A program made the translations under genes and the position numbers. Shown piece after piece: positions 1 to 6,358 of a stretch of 35,016 bases of DNA. Position 1 is the first letter of the stretch; the number at the start of each line of letters is the position of its first letter. Below the pieces are notes generated by a model. It had not been told where the DNA came from. It did no database searches and worked only from the letters and a program-made list of their open reading frames with translations. Source of the DNA: a virus. The stretch lies in IMG/VR virus record IMGVR_UViG_3300024258_000063, positions 1-35,016 of that record. One strand, given 5' to 3'.

Positions 1-156
1 CACCGGCATACCACTCTCCTTAGCATCCTTGAATATGCTCTGTAACTCCTGAATACACGCCTGTTCACTATGGAACGTCTTAACTATCTCGGCATGTTCA
101 ACCCCAACATCGGGTGGGGTAATGCTCATGTGTATCATAAATAACAACCAGATCAT
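1..156 (-). CDS. Unknown small protein, partial at the left edge
   Basis: This reading frame starts at 156 and is still open at base 1, giving 52 codons in the window. Its ATG overlaps the stop of the upstream gene as ATGA, the same coupling used throughout this phage. The N-terminus (MIWLLFMIHMS) is short and hydrophobic, so a signal or membrane anchor is possible, and the rest is polar. I do not recognise the family. The start is supported mainly by the overlap. Confidence 0.5.
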   Translation of the reverse strand, partial: MIWLLFMIHMSITPPDVGVEHAEIVKTFHSEQACIQELQSIFKDAKESGMPV

Positions 157-320
157 TTCTTCTCCTCATGGTATTGCTTCCAGATGTCGGACTGCGGGTT
201 GTGTAAAAGGTCTTCTATGTCCCCGGCAATCTTGTCAGCGTAGTATTCAGGGGCATCTAAATCATGGCAATACCTCAACCGCTCATAAACAACAGCCTCA
301 ATCTTCTCACGCCTGTTCAT
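153..320 (-). CDS. Unknown 55-aa protein
   Basis: A charged 55-residue protein beginning MNRREKIEAVVYERL and ending HEEKK. Both ends use ATGA overlaps: its start at 320 lies on the stop of the 42-aa gene upstream, and its stop lies on the start of the partial gene downstream. The overlap pattern makes it a credible gene despite its size. The sequence looks mostly alpha-helical and carries no motif I recognise. Confidence 0.6.
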   Translation of the reverse strand: MNRREKIEAVVYERLRYCHDLDAPEYYADKIAGDIEDLLHNPQSDIWKQYHEEKK

Positions 321-445
321 TCCGACTCCTTCCAGTTGATTTGGATATTCCCTTTATGGTCGTAACCTCTCTGTAATACCATAGTCTCTACCATAGTACC
401 CCAGGTACTTGGCACACCTGTCTCCTCATCAAAAGGATCAGTCAT
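317..445 (-). CDS. Unknown 42-aa protein
   Basis: A 42-residue acidic protein beginning MTDPFDEETG. The frame is open further upstream to 526, but the start at 445 is chosen because its ATG shares a base with the stop of the 170-aa gene (TAATG), which implies translational coupling. No domain is recognised. Confidence 0.55.
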   Translation of the reverse strand: MTDPFDEETGVPSTWGTMVETMVLQRGYDHKGNIQINWKESE

Positions 446-957
446 TAAGGCTTCTCCTGCGCTATAGACTCGTTCCTTCTTTTTGTGTTGCGTCTTTTCA
501 CGTACAATCTGTAACTGTCTTCCCATTCCTCATCCGTTAGTTCAACACTTGCCAAAGATTCTAACATACCGCAGATACGCCTTCCGATTTGCTCGTAATT
601 TTTTAAATTTTTTGGGGGATTTTCTGGGGGGTCAATATACGCTATCTCACCCTTGCTCGTAAAATATGGGATTTTTTCGGGAGAATTTGAGTGTGGTAGA
701 CACCCATTCTCACCAACCCGGCCGCCTTCAGCCTCCCCCCCCACCCCCGCAATTTTCGCAATATCCACAATTAATATTGAACTAGCAACGGCCCGGACGA
801 CAGCACGTTTCATTCCTTCCTGTTTAGTGTTTAGATAGGCGTGGAGCAGGCTGTCTTCTATTAACAGGCTTAATTCTTCATAGGTTGTGGCGTAGAGGTG
901 AGCATCCAATGGTTCGTTAGTCTGTATGTTGCACTTCTTCTTCTCCTGCTTACCCAT
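445..957 (-). CDS. Unknown 170-aa protein
   Basis: First gene of the leftward cluster, divergent from the plus-strand block. An AAGG-type ribosome site lies about 8 nt before the ATG. The N-terminal half (residues 10-70) looks helical. The middle (about 70-85) is Gly/Glu-rich, followed by a Pro-rich stretch (IDPPENPPKN) and a basic C-terminus (VKRRNTKRRN). Homopolymer runs (C6, C5, A6) encode the Pro-rich segment. I recognise no family. Confidence 0.65.
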   Translation of the reverse strand: MGKQEKKKCNIQTNEPLDAHLYATTYEELSLLIEDSLLHAYLNTKQEGMKRAVVRAVASSILIVDIAKIAGVGGEAEGGRVGENGCLPHSNSPEKIPYFTSKGEIAYIDPPENPPKNLKNYEQIGRRICGMLESLASVELTDEEWEDSYRLYVKRRNTKRRNESIAQEKP

Positions 958-1095
958 GTCTTTTCCCTTATCAATTAATATTCCCCATCAAACTACCAGT
1001 TAAACGATTGTAACGCAACGATTATCTGACACGTTGGGCTAGCCAGGTTTGTCTCATTTATCAGCAACTATTTTCAGTTTATTTTGCTTTGCCTA
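958..1095. other. Divergent intergenic region with repeated ACGATT motifs
   Basis: This non-coding stretch separates the leftward 170-aa gene from the rightward block. AACGATT occurs at 1003-1009 and again at 1017-1023, 14 bp apart, and ACGATT recurs at 1139-1144 just past the rightward -10. The spacing suits a repressor or activator binding array, but that is inference. No convincing promoter was found for the leftward gene. Confidence 0.4.
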
Positions 1096-1124
1096 TTGAC
1101 AGCAGCATTATGATGATTTATATT
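1096..1124 (+). promoter_or_regulatory. Strong sigma70-type promoter of the rightward block
   Basis: A perfect -35 hexamer TTGACA (1096-1101), a 17-bp spacer and a -10 hexamer TATATT (1119-1124) lie 43 bp before the first ATG of the plus-strand block. Transcription should start near 1131. This match to the bacterial housekeeping consensus suggests early transcription by host RNA polymerase. Confidence 0.85.
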
Positions 1125-1142
1125 GTTAATAGTTAAAGACGA

Positions 1143-1160
1143 TTAATCATACAAGGAGAC
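1143..1160 (+). repeat. Repeated translation-start leader, copy 1
   Basis: The 18-nt sequence TTAATCATACAAGGAGAC contains the ribosome site of the gene at 1168. It recurs with one mismatch at 1386-1403 ahead of the gene at 1407. Confidence 0.75.
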
Positions 1161-1167
1161 TAAACAA

Positions 1168-1389
1168 ATGAGACGATTCCACGAAATAGAAAGCATAAAA
1201 CATAATAAAGCAAATTATTACTATATTAAGATTGATGGTAAATGGGAACATGGTTTGTTACGCAGAATATTAGGCCGAGATTACCTATCATTCCATCCGG
1301 ATTACCAATCCACCAATCACGGTTGTATTGATATTCCTTTACCTTTTAGAACTAACCGTGTTCCATCATATTCTATATTGGATTATTAA
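1168..1389 (+). CDS. Unknown 73-aa protein, first gene of the rightward block
   Basis: A 73-residue protein beginning MRRFHEIESI, rich in Tyr, His and Asn, ending SILDY. It is the first gene after the strong promoter and has an AAGGAG ribosome site 9 nt upstream, so it is likely among the first phage proteins made. I do not recognise it. Promoter-proximal position fits a small host-takeover protein, but nothing in the sequence shows that role. Confidence 0.7.
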   Translation: MRRFHEIESIKHNKANYYYIKIDGKWEHGLLRRILGRDYLSFHPDYQSTNHGCIDIPLPFRTNRVPSYSILDY

Positions 1390-1403
1390 TCATACAGGGA
1401 GAC
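1386..1403 (+). repeat. Repeated translation-start leader, copy 2
   Basis: TTAATCATACAGGGAGAC differs at one position from the copy at 1143-1160. It includes the stop codon of the 73-aa gene and the ribosome site for the ATG at 1407, so the initiation region appears duplicated. Confidence 0.75.
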
Positions 1404-1406
1404 AAA

Positions 1407-1568
1407 ATGAATAACTACAAAGCATTTTATAGAAACAAAACAGTAGAAGTACAGGCGGAAACAAGTTATAAAGCGCAACAAATTGCTAGCAAACTATTAA
1501 AGGCAAAAAAAACCTATGATGTTACGGTTTTGTTATTAGATACAATCCATAATCCCGCTATCTTATAA
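1407..1568 (+). CDS. Conserved 53-aa phage protein of unknown function
   Basis: A 53-residue protein beginning MNNYKAFYRNKTVEVQAE and containing YKAQQIASKLLKAKKTYDV. The order is two short beta strands, a helix rich in Ala/Gln/Lys, then a final strand. It resembles a small conserved family seen in many environmental phages with the pattern YxAFYRGK...VQAxTSYxAQQxA; I recall the pattern and could not search. The function of that family is unknown to me. The GGGAG ribosome site and packed spacing support expression. Confidence 0.75.
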   Translation: MNNYKAFYRNKTVEVQAETSYKAQQIASKLLKAKKTYDVTVLLLDTIHNPAIL

Positions 1569-1579
1569 GGAATACAATA

Positions 1580-2497
1580 ATGAAAACTGTATTTAATAAT
1601 GACATGGTATGCCATGTTTGGGCGCAACAAACACAGGATAATGGCCGGAATGCTAAAAGTTCAATATTCTTTGAAGGCGACACAATCTATTCTTATGGTA
1701 AGCATTTCTGGATAGGTTATTTCGCTGAAAGAGATGCAGTTCTATTGAATAGTTCTAAATACTCAGTAACCACAAGCTCGCATCAATGGGCTGTAGAATC
1801 GGCAGTCGATCATCTTAAAACCTTTACCGTACCATATCGGGATAATCACGCTGGAAATATGAGGCATTATATTGATATGATTGAATCAGCTATGAATACT
1901 GCTAGTAGATCAAAACGATCAAGTTATCTAAACTCCTATGATTCGGCTATGTTTCATATTAAAAGAGCTGGCGATCATTTTCAGGAGTTGTTGTCCTATT
2001 CTAAAACATTTAATGTTTATACCGAGTATCAATTCCCAACACAGCAAAGCGAAACAATATTAACTAAGAAAAAGGCTAACGATGCGAAATGGGATAATCC
2101 CAAAGAAGTTGCGAAACGTGAGAAGGCTAAGCTGGCTAAGGAACGGGCAGAACGTAAAAAGAATATTAATGATATTCGAGATAGGGTATTCCGTTTCCGT
2201 AACGGTAACAATTTTGTAGGTTATGGAATGAGTTTCCCTGTCTTACTGCGCTTGGATAATGAAACGGTTAAAACATCTCAAAACGCAGAGATGCCTGTCA
2301 AGTTTGCCAAAGCTATCTGGCAGATGGTCGCTAAGTGCAAATCATCGAAAACAGTATTTAAGCCAAATGGTAAGACTATACACGCGGGTCATTTTCAGGT
2401 TTCAAAGATTGACGACCATGGCAACTTAACAGCCGGTTGTCATTACATCAAATATGGCGTTATTAAGAATATGGCACGCCAGCTCAATTTAATCTAA
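1580..2497 (+). CDS. DUF8033-like phage protein
   Basis: A 305-residue protein with an AAGGA ribosome site before the ATG. The first 80 residues (MKTVFNNDMVCHVWAQQTQ, then SIFFEGDTIYSYGKHFWIG and SKYSVTTSSHQW) match my memory of a phage family in which a polar motif is followed by an FxGDTIYSYGxHF block (DUF8033). A lysine-rich coiled region spans about residues 160-200. The C-terminal 100 residues hold a further unrecognised domain. Biochemical function is unknown. It is the largest protein of the rightward early block. Confidence 0.7.
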   Translation: MKTVFNNDMVCHVWAQQTQDNGRNAKSSIFFEGDTIYSYGKHFWIGYFAERDAVLLNSSKYSVTTSSHQWAVESAVDHLKTFTVPYRDNHAGNMRHYIDMIESAMNTASRSKRSSYLNSYDSAMFHIKRAGDHFQELLSYSKTFNVYTEYQFPTQQSETILTKKKANDAKWDNPKEVAKREKAKLAKERAERKKNINDIRDRVFRFRNGNNFVGYGMSFPVLLRLDNETVKTSQNAEMPVKFAKAIWQMVAKCKSSKTVFKPNGKTIHAGHFQVSKIDDHGNLTAGCHYIKYGVIKNMARQLNLI

Positions 2498-2509
2498 TAC
2501 TAACCTATA

Positions 2510-2535
2510 GCCTGGTCCGGAATAATGGACTAGGC
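2510..2535 (+). other. Intercistronic hairpin
   Basis: GCCTGGTCC (2510-2518) pairs with GGACTAGGC (2527-2535), giving nine base pairs including one G-U, with an 8-nt loop. No T-run follows, so it is probably not a terminator. It may be an mRNA processing or stability element between two early genes. Confidence 0.55.
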
Positions 2536-2554
2536 GACAACTCACAGGGTCAAA

Positions 2555-2734
2555 ATGAAGTACATTAAGTCAAATACCACAATACACCTTACTGACTACA
2601 GTAGTGGTAGAACATTATGCGGTAAAATACCAGACTATATTAATGGATGGGTGAGAATAACTGGTGAAGGTTTGACTTCCTGTAAAGCTTGTATTAAAAA
2701 GAGCCAACACTTAAAACCATTCCAAAAAGGATAA
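2555..2734 (+). CDS. Putative small zinc-binding protein
   Basis: A 59-residue protein (MKYIKSNTTIHLTDYSSGRT...) with His11, Cys22 and a Cys43-x2-Cys46 pair (TSCKACIKK). The H-x10-C-x20-C-x2-C arrangement fits a small zinc site like those of short phage and actinobacterial proteins that begin with a His-Leu-Thr stretch. The AGGG ribosome site is suitably spaced. Target and function are unknown; with four ligands it could be a small DNA- or protein-binding finger. Confidence 0.6.
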   Translation: MKYIKSNTTIHLTDYSSGRTLCGKIPDYINGWVRITGEGLTSCKACIKKSQHLKPFQKG

Positions 2735-2738
2735 TATT

Positions 2739-2966
2739 ATGGCATCTATAAGAAAACAGCTTGAAAACGTAAAAACAGAGAAAAAGACCAGACTGGTCCA
2801 GTTCCATTTAAGCACTATGCAAGACCGCATACTTAATCTAGTGGTTTCGTACTGGGGCATTGAGTCAAAGAGCGAGTTGATCAGGCGAAGCCTAGCTCAC
2901 ACTCTCTCGAAGATCAAGGACCCTGAACTTTTAAAAATGATAAGGGACATAAAAAATGAAAGCTAA
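2739..2966 (+). CDS. Ribbon-helix-helix-like DNA-binding protein
   Basis: A 75-residue protein with the ribbon-helix-helix pattern: a basic N-terminal arm, a strand (TRLVQFHLS), helix A (MQDRILNLVVSYWG) and helix B opening with SKSELIRRSLAHTL. Such proteins act as dimers, placing the strand in the DNA major groove, and usually repress promoters. Here it could regulate phage or host early transcription; the ACGATT repeats near 1003-1144 are candidate sites, but that link is inference. It overlaps the next gene by 11 nt. Confidence 0.7.
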   Translation: MASIRKQLENVKTEKKTRLVQFHLSTMQDRILNLVVSYWGIESKSELIRRSLAHTLSKIKDPELLKMIRDIKNES

Positions 2967-3084
2967 AACATTCTGGTTCATAACTGGTTCATTATGGGGC
3001 TTGACAATCATTCTGACAGTCTATACCGTGGTTGTCGCAGTCCAGAATCTATTTCTTAATCTTTTAATAAAGGGGATACAATGA
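2956..3084 (+). CDS. Small single-pass membrane protein
   Basis: A 42-residue protein (MKAKTFWFITGSLWGLTI...) consisting almost entirely of one hydrophobic segment of about 25 residues with a short basic N-terminus. Its start lies inside the end of the ribbon-helix-helix gene and its stop overlaps the next ATG as ATGA. It should insert in the inner membrane. It could be a small inhibitor or superinfection-type protein, but the sequence does not say which. Confidence 0.6.
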   Translation: MKAKTFWFITGSLWGLTIILTVYTVVVAVQNLFLNLLIKGIQ

Positions 3085-3317
3085 ACGATGCCGAATATAA
3101 CCACAAAGAAGAAGCACGGGTAAAAATGTTAATGCTTTACCCTACCCTTAGTCTGTACGATAAAGAATATCTATTGCATGTATTACTGGCAAACGATACC
3201 ATGCTGGTATACGATTCTGACGATAAAAGCAGGCGATTAATAGATTATTTCAGTATGAATGAAGATTGGGACGTAAGTGAGGATGGACTACAATTAACCT
3301 TAACAATGGCGGTATAA
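3081..3317 (+). CDS. Unknown acidic 78-aa protein
   Basis: A 78-residue acidic protein beginning MNDAEYNHKEEARVKM and containing YDSDDKSRRLIDYFSMNEDW. It is coupled to the upstream membrane protein by an ATGA overlap and followed 2 nt later by the next gene. No recognised domain. Confidence 0.65.
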   Translation: MNDAEYNHKEEARVKMLMLYPTLSLYDKEYLLHVLLANDTMLVYDSDDKSRRLIDYFSMNEDWDVSEDGLQLTLTMAV

Positions 3318-3319
3318 AA

Positions 3320-3856
3320 ATGAAAACACTCTCAACCATCAAATCAATAGGCGAATGCGATAAAGTACTAGGTGAGTTACAGGTTCAACTGGCAGAACAG
3401 GCCCAAGCACTTACCGACCCTGTTAAAGTGGCTAGGAATGCTAAGGATAGGGCTAAATCATTAGAACGACACGGTAAGCCCAGAAAATCCATGCATTACA
3501 AAACTCAAGAGTATATCGACCAAGTACAAGCCATTAAAGCGAAGTACATAGCGGGAATTAATCGTTCTGGAATGTGTGAAGTTGAGTTTGCCGATCTGCC
3601 AATGGGAACATTCTTTAAATGTCGCCTGCAAATGACCAAGTCCTGTTCTATTGATATGTACACCTTAATCAAATCATGCGGGTTAAGTGCTGTGATAGTG
3701 GGTAAATGCTTTGATCAGGGTAGTATGGTGAACCTTGCTATGGATAGGATGGTATTAACGCAAAGACCTAAAAAGCCTTTATTGTCGGATGTACCTAACC
3801 CGCCAGGCTCTAAGCGAAACAGGAAAGAAGTTGACGTTGACGACTGGGAATTTTAA
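3320..3856 (+). CDS. Unknown 178-aa protein
   Basis: A 178-residue protein starting MKTLSTIKSIGECDKVLGE. Residues 1-75 look helical and charged. Residues 80-150 mix strands and helices and contain four cysteines (near GMCEVEF, KCRLQ, KSCSID, KSCGLS). The tail is basic and then acidic, ending DVDDWEF. I do not recognise the family. The stop codon lies in a stem-loop (3853-3871). Confidence 0.65.
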   Translation: MKTLSTIKSIGECDKVLGELQVQLAEQAQALTDPVKVARNAKDRAKSLERHGKPRKSMHYKTQEYIDQVQAIKAKYIAGINRSGMCEVEFADLPMGTFFKCRLQMTKSCSIDMYTLIKSCGLSAVIVGKCFDQGSMVNLAMDRMVLTQRPKKPLLSDVPNPPGSKRNRKEVDVDDWEF

Positions 3857-3889
3857 AAACGCAGTTTTTAAGAAACCAATTTTAATTGG
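3853..3889 (+). promoter_or_regulatory. Tandem hairpins upstream of the HNH gene
   Basis: TTAAAAAC (3853-3860) pairs with GTTTTTAA (3864-3871) around a 3-nt loop. Immediately after, CCAATT (3876-3881) pairs with AATTGG (3884-3889). The second 3' arm contains the first bases of the GGAG ribosome site for the ATG at 3899, so folding could restrict translation of the nuclease. Neither hairpin has a terminator T-run. Confidence 0.5.
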
Positions 3890-3898
3890 AGTTTTAAT

Positions 3899-4177
3899 AT
3901 GACTTCCCAACAAAGAAGAAAAAAGAGAAGGTTGCGACTATTTAAAAACAATCCCTTCTGTCACTGGTGTAATTGTAAGCTGGTCTGGATTGATTATGGC
4001 AGGGGTGAGAAGTTTAAACAGCCGAATAATATTGCAACCATCGACCATTTTTACCATAAAGGCGACCCACGCAGGGTCAACAATACTATCCCTTCTGTGT
4101 TAGCCTGTGGTCAATGTAACAAGGCCAGGGGTACACAGCACAATAAGGAGATGCAATTAAAGGAGAAACAGCTATGA
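3899..4177 (+). CDS. HNH endonuclease
   Basis: A 92-residue protein with a compact HNH/zinc fold: Cys21-x2-Cys24 (CHWC), the Asp-His pair in [10 protein letters not shown], an Asn in the following loop ([18 protein letters not shown]) and a second Cys-x2-Cys pair. These metal and catalytic residues of the beta-beta-alpha-metal nuclease are all present. The basic N-terminus (RRKKRRLRL) suits DNA binding. Small phage HNH proteins act in homing, packaging or nicking of host DNA; far from the terminase region, a homing or host-DNA role is more likely. The GGAG ribosome site sits partly in a hairpin. Confidence 0.85.
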   Translation: MTSQQRRKKRRLRLFKNNPFCHWCNCKLVWIDYGRGEKFKQPNNIATIDHFYHKGDPRRVNNTIPSVLACGQCNKARGTQHNKEMQLKEKQL

Positions 4178-4539
4178 AAGAAGATTTTTTAATTATTAAA
4201 AATGCCATTATAAAAAGCGCAACAATAACAACCGATGATCACGGTTCCCTTGGTTCGTGGGTGGCTTTGGATTATGGTGATAATTCTGGGCAGTGTTTTG
4301 GTGGTTACGCCCTATATTTGCCAAAATCCTTTAAACACCACAGCATGAAAACTGGTGCAGCAGGACATTGGATTTGGCGTGTTATGGAAATAGCGGGGGT
4401 CACGGCATGGTGTGATTTAAAAGGTAAAACCATTCGTGTTAAGGTTAAAGATAGCCAATCAACAATTACAGCTATAGGGCATATCGTGTCTGATAATTGG
4501 TTTGACCCTGAAGAAGAATTTAAAGATTTGGAGGATTAA
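4174..4539 (+). CDS. Conserved phage protein of unknown function
   Basis: A 121-residue protein with the blocks [22 protein letters not shown] and [23 protein letters not shown] remember this pattern from many phages, where it is annotated only as hypothetical. It looks like a compact beta-rich fold with one amphipathic helix ([11 protein letters not shown]). Its start overlaps the HNH stop as ATGA, with AAGGAG upstream. The family function is unknown to me. Confidence 0.75.
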   Translation: MKEDFLIIKNAIIKSATITTDDHGSLGSWVALDYGDNSGQCFGGYALYLPKSFKHHSMKTGAAGHWIWRVMEIAGVTAWCDLKGKTIRVKVKDSQSTITAIGHIVSDNWFDPEEEFKDLED

Positions 4540-4541
4540 CC

Positions 4542-4592
4542 ATGATTTACTTTATAATTATCTATCTGGTATTATCCATGTGGTCTGACTAA
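4542..4592 (+). CDS. Possible 16-aa hydrophobic micropeptide
   Basis: A tiny reading frame encoding MIYFIIIYLVLSMWSD sits 2 nt after the previous stop and has a good GGAGG ribosome site 7 nt before its ATG. The product would be a membrane-inserted peptide of one short helix. The ribosome site and spacing argue for translation, but 16 codons is too short for certainty. Confidence 0.35.
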   Translation: MIYFIIIYLVLSMWSD

Positions 4593-4634
4593 CAGGAAGA
4601 CTTGAGAAAAACGAAGTTTTGAACTGGTCTGACT
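4581..4634 (+). repeat. Direct repeat TGGTCTGACT with a central mini-hairpin
   Basis: TGGTCTGACT occurs at 4581-4590 and 4625-4634. Between them AAAAC (4608-4612) can pair with GTTTT (4616-4620). The repeats flank the gap between two tiny genes. Confidence 0.5.
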
Positions 4635-4647
4635 GAAAGGAACTAAA

Positions 4648-4809
4648 ATGTGTCGATGGGTATATTACAGGTGGAAGTTAAGAATGTTTTGGTCTGGTAG
4701 GATTAAAGAACCACCGGAAGAACCTTTTTTGTGTCCCAGTATGATAGATTCAGTACCGGATTGTTTGGTATTTTCTATAAACTGGGGTTTGGTAGTGTGG
4801 TTAGTTTAG
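4648..4809 (+). CDS. Unknown 53-aa Trp-rich protein
   Basis: A 53-residue protein (MCRWVYYRWKLRMFWSGRI...) with an AAGGA ribosome site before the ATG. The basic, aromatic N-terminus and hydrophobic C-terminus (VFSINWGLVVWLV) suggest membrane association. It is the last gene of the rightward block and overlaps the end of the convergent minus-strand gene by 9 nt. No family is recognised. Confidence 0.45.
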   Translation: MCRWVYYRWKLRMFWSGRIKEPPEEPFLCPSMIDSVPDCLVFSINWGLVVWLV

Positions 4810-5187
4810 ACTGATTTCATCGGGGAGGTAGCGTTGGTCCGGATACGGGTCACCTGCTTCCCTTTGATGTTTCAGGTATTCAAGAGCAATATCCCTAGCC
4901 GCTTCCCAGTCATTGGTTGGCACGGTAAAATATCCATCCTCTGCCATACCTTCCATCACCTTATCCACATTCTTTGGTAGTTTGTGGTCACAGATCATCA
5001 GAAAGCCACAAGGGAAAGCACCATCTCCGGATGGAAATGCTAGGCATACGTTAGGAAAGTTTTTCTGCTCAATCCTGCAGACGTTGTTTAGGGTAGGTTC
5101 TTCCATGCTATACATCTTAGCCCAGGCCATAAACTTATCCACATTAGAGGTGACTTGGTCAGGGCTATCTTCATCATCTCTAATCAT
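4801..5187 (-). CDS. Unknown 128-aa protein
   Basis: A 128-residue acidic protein starting MIRDDEDSPDQ with an AAGGA ribosome site. It contains four scattered cysteines (NNVCRIEQ, NVCLAF, PCGFLMICDHK) and ends in a helical region (DWEAARDIALEYLKHQREAG). Its start overlaps the stop of the upstream resolvase-like nuclease gene by 8 nt, so the two are probably co-translated. No family is recognised. Confidence 0.65.
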   Translation of the reverse strand: MIRDDEDSPDQVTSNVDKFMAWAKMYSMEEPTLNNVCRIEQKNFPNVCLAFPSGDGAFPCGFLMICDHKLPKNVDKVMEGMAEDGYFTVPTNDWEAARDIALEYLKHQREAGDPYPDQRYLPDEISLN

Positions 5188-5551
5188 TCCTGATCCTTGA
5201 AACCAACAGTTTCATATCACCATGCACATAATACAGGCTAGGGTTTTCCTCTAAACTATACGGCATCAGGCATTCCCATTCTTCACGGTCAGCCCTGTAA
5301 AGCAAAACGGGATGTTTACCAAGTGTCTTGGCCTGCTGACATGCCTGATCCCACCACTTCATTACGTCACCTTGGGTATATTTGATGCGCCTTTTAACCT
5401 CTATGGCCCACAACTCCCAGACTATATCAGCACCACCATCGCGAGTCTGGTCCAAAGTGCGGGAAAGGTCAACGCCTAAAAGGTCACCTAGTAACTGGCA
5501 TACCTCACGTTCACCCCTTTGTCCTTTGTCTCTGGATGCTTTACCACCCAT
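5180..5551 (-). CDS. PD-(D/E)XK nuclease, Holliday-junction-resolvase-like
   Basis: A 123-residue protein with the archaeal-Hjc-like nuclease layout: basic GxKGxRGEREV start with Glu14, then RTLDQTRDGGADIV carrying Asp38/Asp42, then AIEVKRR with Glu51-x-Lys53, followed by a helix (WWDQACQQAKTLG) and a strand (HPVLLYRAD). These residues form the two-metal catalytic centre of PD-(D/E)XK enzymes. It probably cuts branched replication or recombination intermediates before packaging, complementing the Erf/YqaJ system upstream. It could instead be another structure-specific nuclease of the same fold. Its ATG overlaps the HNH/AP2 stop as TAATG. Confidence 0.75.
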   Translation of the reverse strand: MGGKASRDKGQRGEREVCQLLGDLLGVDLSRTLDQTRDGGADIVWELWAIEVKRRIKYTQGDVMKWWDQACQQAKTLGKHPVLLYRADREEWECLMPYSLEENPSLYYVHGDMKLLVSRIRND

Positions 5552-6018
5552 TAGAAATTAGTCCTTGCAAACTCACCATAGTATTCCTTAGCCGCAACAT
5601 CGTAGGCTTTAGCGGCATCTACGTTATTTTCAAACCGACCTAAACACTTGTTTTTACCGTTGACCCTGATATTCGCCACCCACTTTGAAGTCATTGACGG
5701 ACTACTCACGCCCTTGAATTTTGAAGTCCCACCGATTTTCCCTCTACGGTTCATGCCATTCTGTGAAACGGTACAAATACGCAGATTGGATTTTCTGTTG
5801 TCCAGGCCATCCCTACTAATATGGTCTACACATTCCCCAAGTTGGGCATTCATAATTTCCCGGTGCATAGAAACCTTTTTCCCTTTTTCCGTTCTTGTAG
5901 CATACCGCCTGTCGGATGTTTTTTTGCCACTAACGCACCAATTAAATTGATTCAGATATTTATAATCCGAATCGTCAACAACCGCAAACAACCCCTGTGT
6001 CAATTCTATCTTACGCAT
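5551..6018 (-). CDS. HNH homing endonuclease with AP2 DNA-binding domain
   Basis: A 155-residue two-domain protein. The N-terminal domain has the HNH pattern: SMHREIMNAQ, then CVDHISRDGLDNRKSNLRI, with the catalytic DH pair and downstream Asn residues. The C-terminal half (GGTSKFKGVSSPSMTSKWVAN... to CLGRFENNVDAAKAYDVAA) is an AP2/ERF-type DNA-binding domain, as in phage homing endonucleases of the HNH-AP2 class. The start at 6018 is preferred over the ATG at 6030 because only the former has a GGAG site 7 nt upstream. Such genes are mobile: they cut a matching site and are copied in by repair. Its upstream side is a long gap with hairpins. Confidence 0.9.
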   Translation of the reverse strand: MRKIELTQGLFAVVDDSDYKYLNQFNWCVSGKKTSDRRYATRTEKGKKVSMHREIMNAQLGECVDHISRDGLDNRKSNLRICTVSQNGMNRRGKIGGTSKFKGVSSPSMTSKWVANIRVNGKNKCLGRFENNVDAAKAYDVAAKEYYGEFARTNF

Positions 6019-6358
6019 ACAACTCTCCATTAAAATCTAAACCAGTCAAAACATCTAAATCTCATTCACCTAACTCAAAACCAGTTAGGTGTAGCCTCTT
6101 TTAGGGGATTTGTCCTTTAGCGATAAACTTAAATTTCTGGACATCTCTTTTACATAGTATCACAGAAATGGGAACCTTGCGAAGAAAGTTTTAAGGGCTT
6201 TTGTTTTCATGGGTTTATAGGGTGTTTCTGGTTTGACAGTGTTTGGTGATTTCTTCATTTTAGGAGTAAAAAGACTAAGCTGGTGTGTACCCTTTTCACT
6301 GTTCATCGGACTTGCAACCCACACATTGGGTTGTACGGTCAGGGCCAGCCTATAAATT
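6019..6358. other. Non-coding gap with two hairpins
   Basis: No convincing gene was found in this 340-bp stretch. Two clear stems are present: CACCTAACT/AGTTAGGTG (9 bp, 7-nt loop, about 6067-6091) and CAACCCA/TGGGTTG (7 bp, 5-nt loop, 6315-6333). Neither is followed by a T-run on either strand. A 32-codon minus-strand frame near 6165-6260 has no ribosome site. The gap separates the HNH/AP2 gene from the Tat-signal gene. Confidence 0.6.

Noticed and set aside
594-640. In-frame slippery heptamers (C CCA AAA, A AAA AAT twice) in the 170-aa gene, suggesting programmed -1 frameshifting
   Set aside because: The -1 frame reaches a stop after about twenty codons and joins no longer product; no clear downstream stimulator was seen.
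6231-6260. TTGACA on the plus strand in the 6.0-6.36 kb gap
   Set aside because: No acceptable -10 at 16-18 bp and no plus-strand gene downstream.
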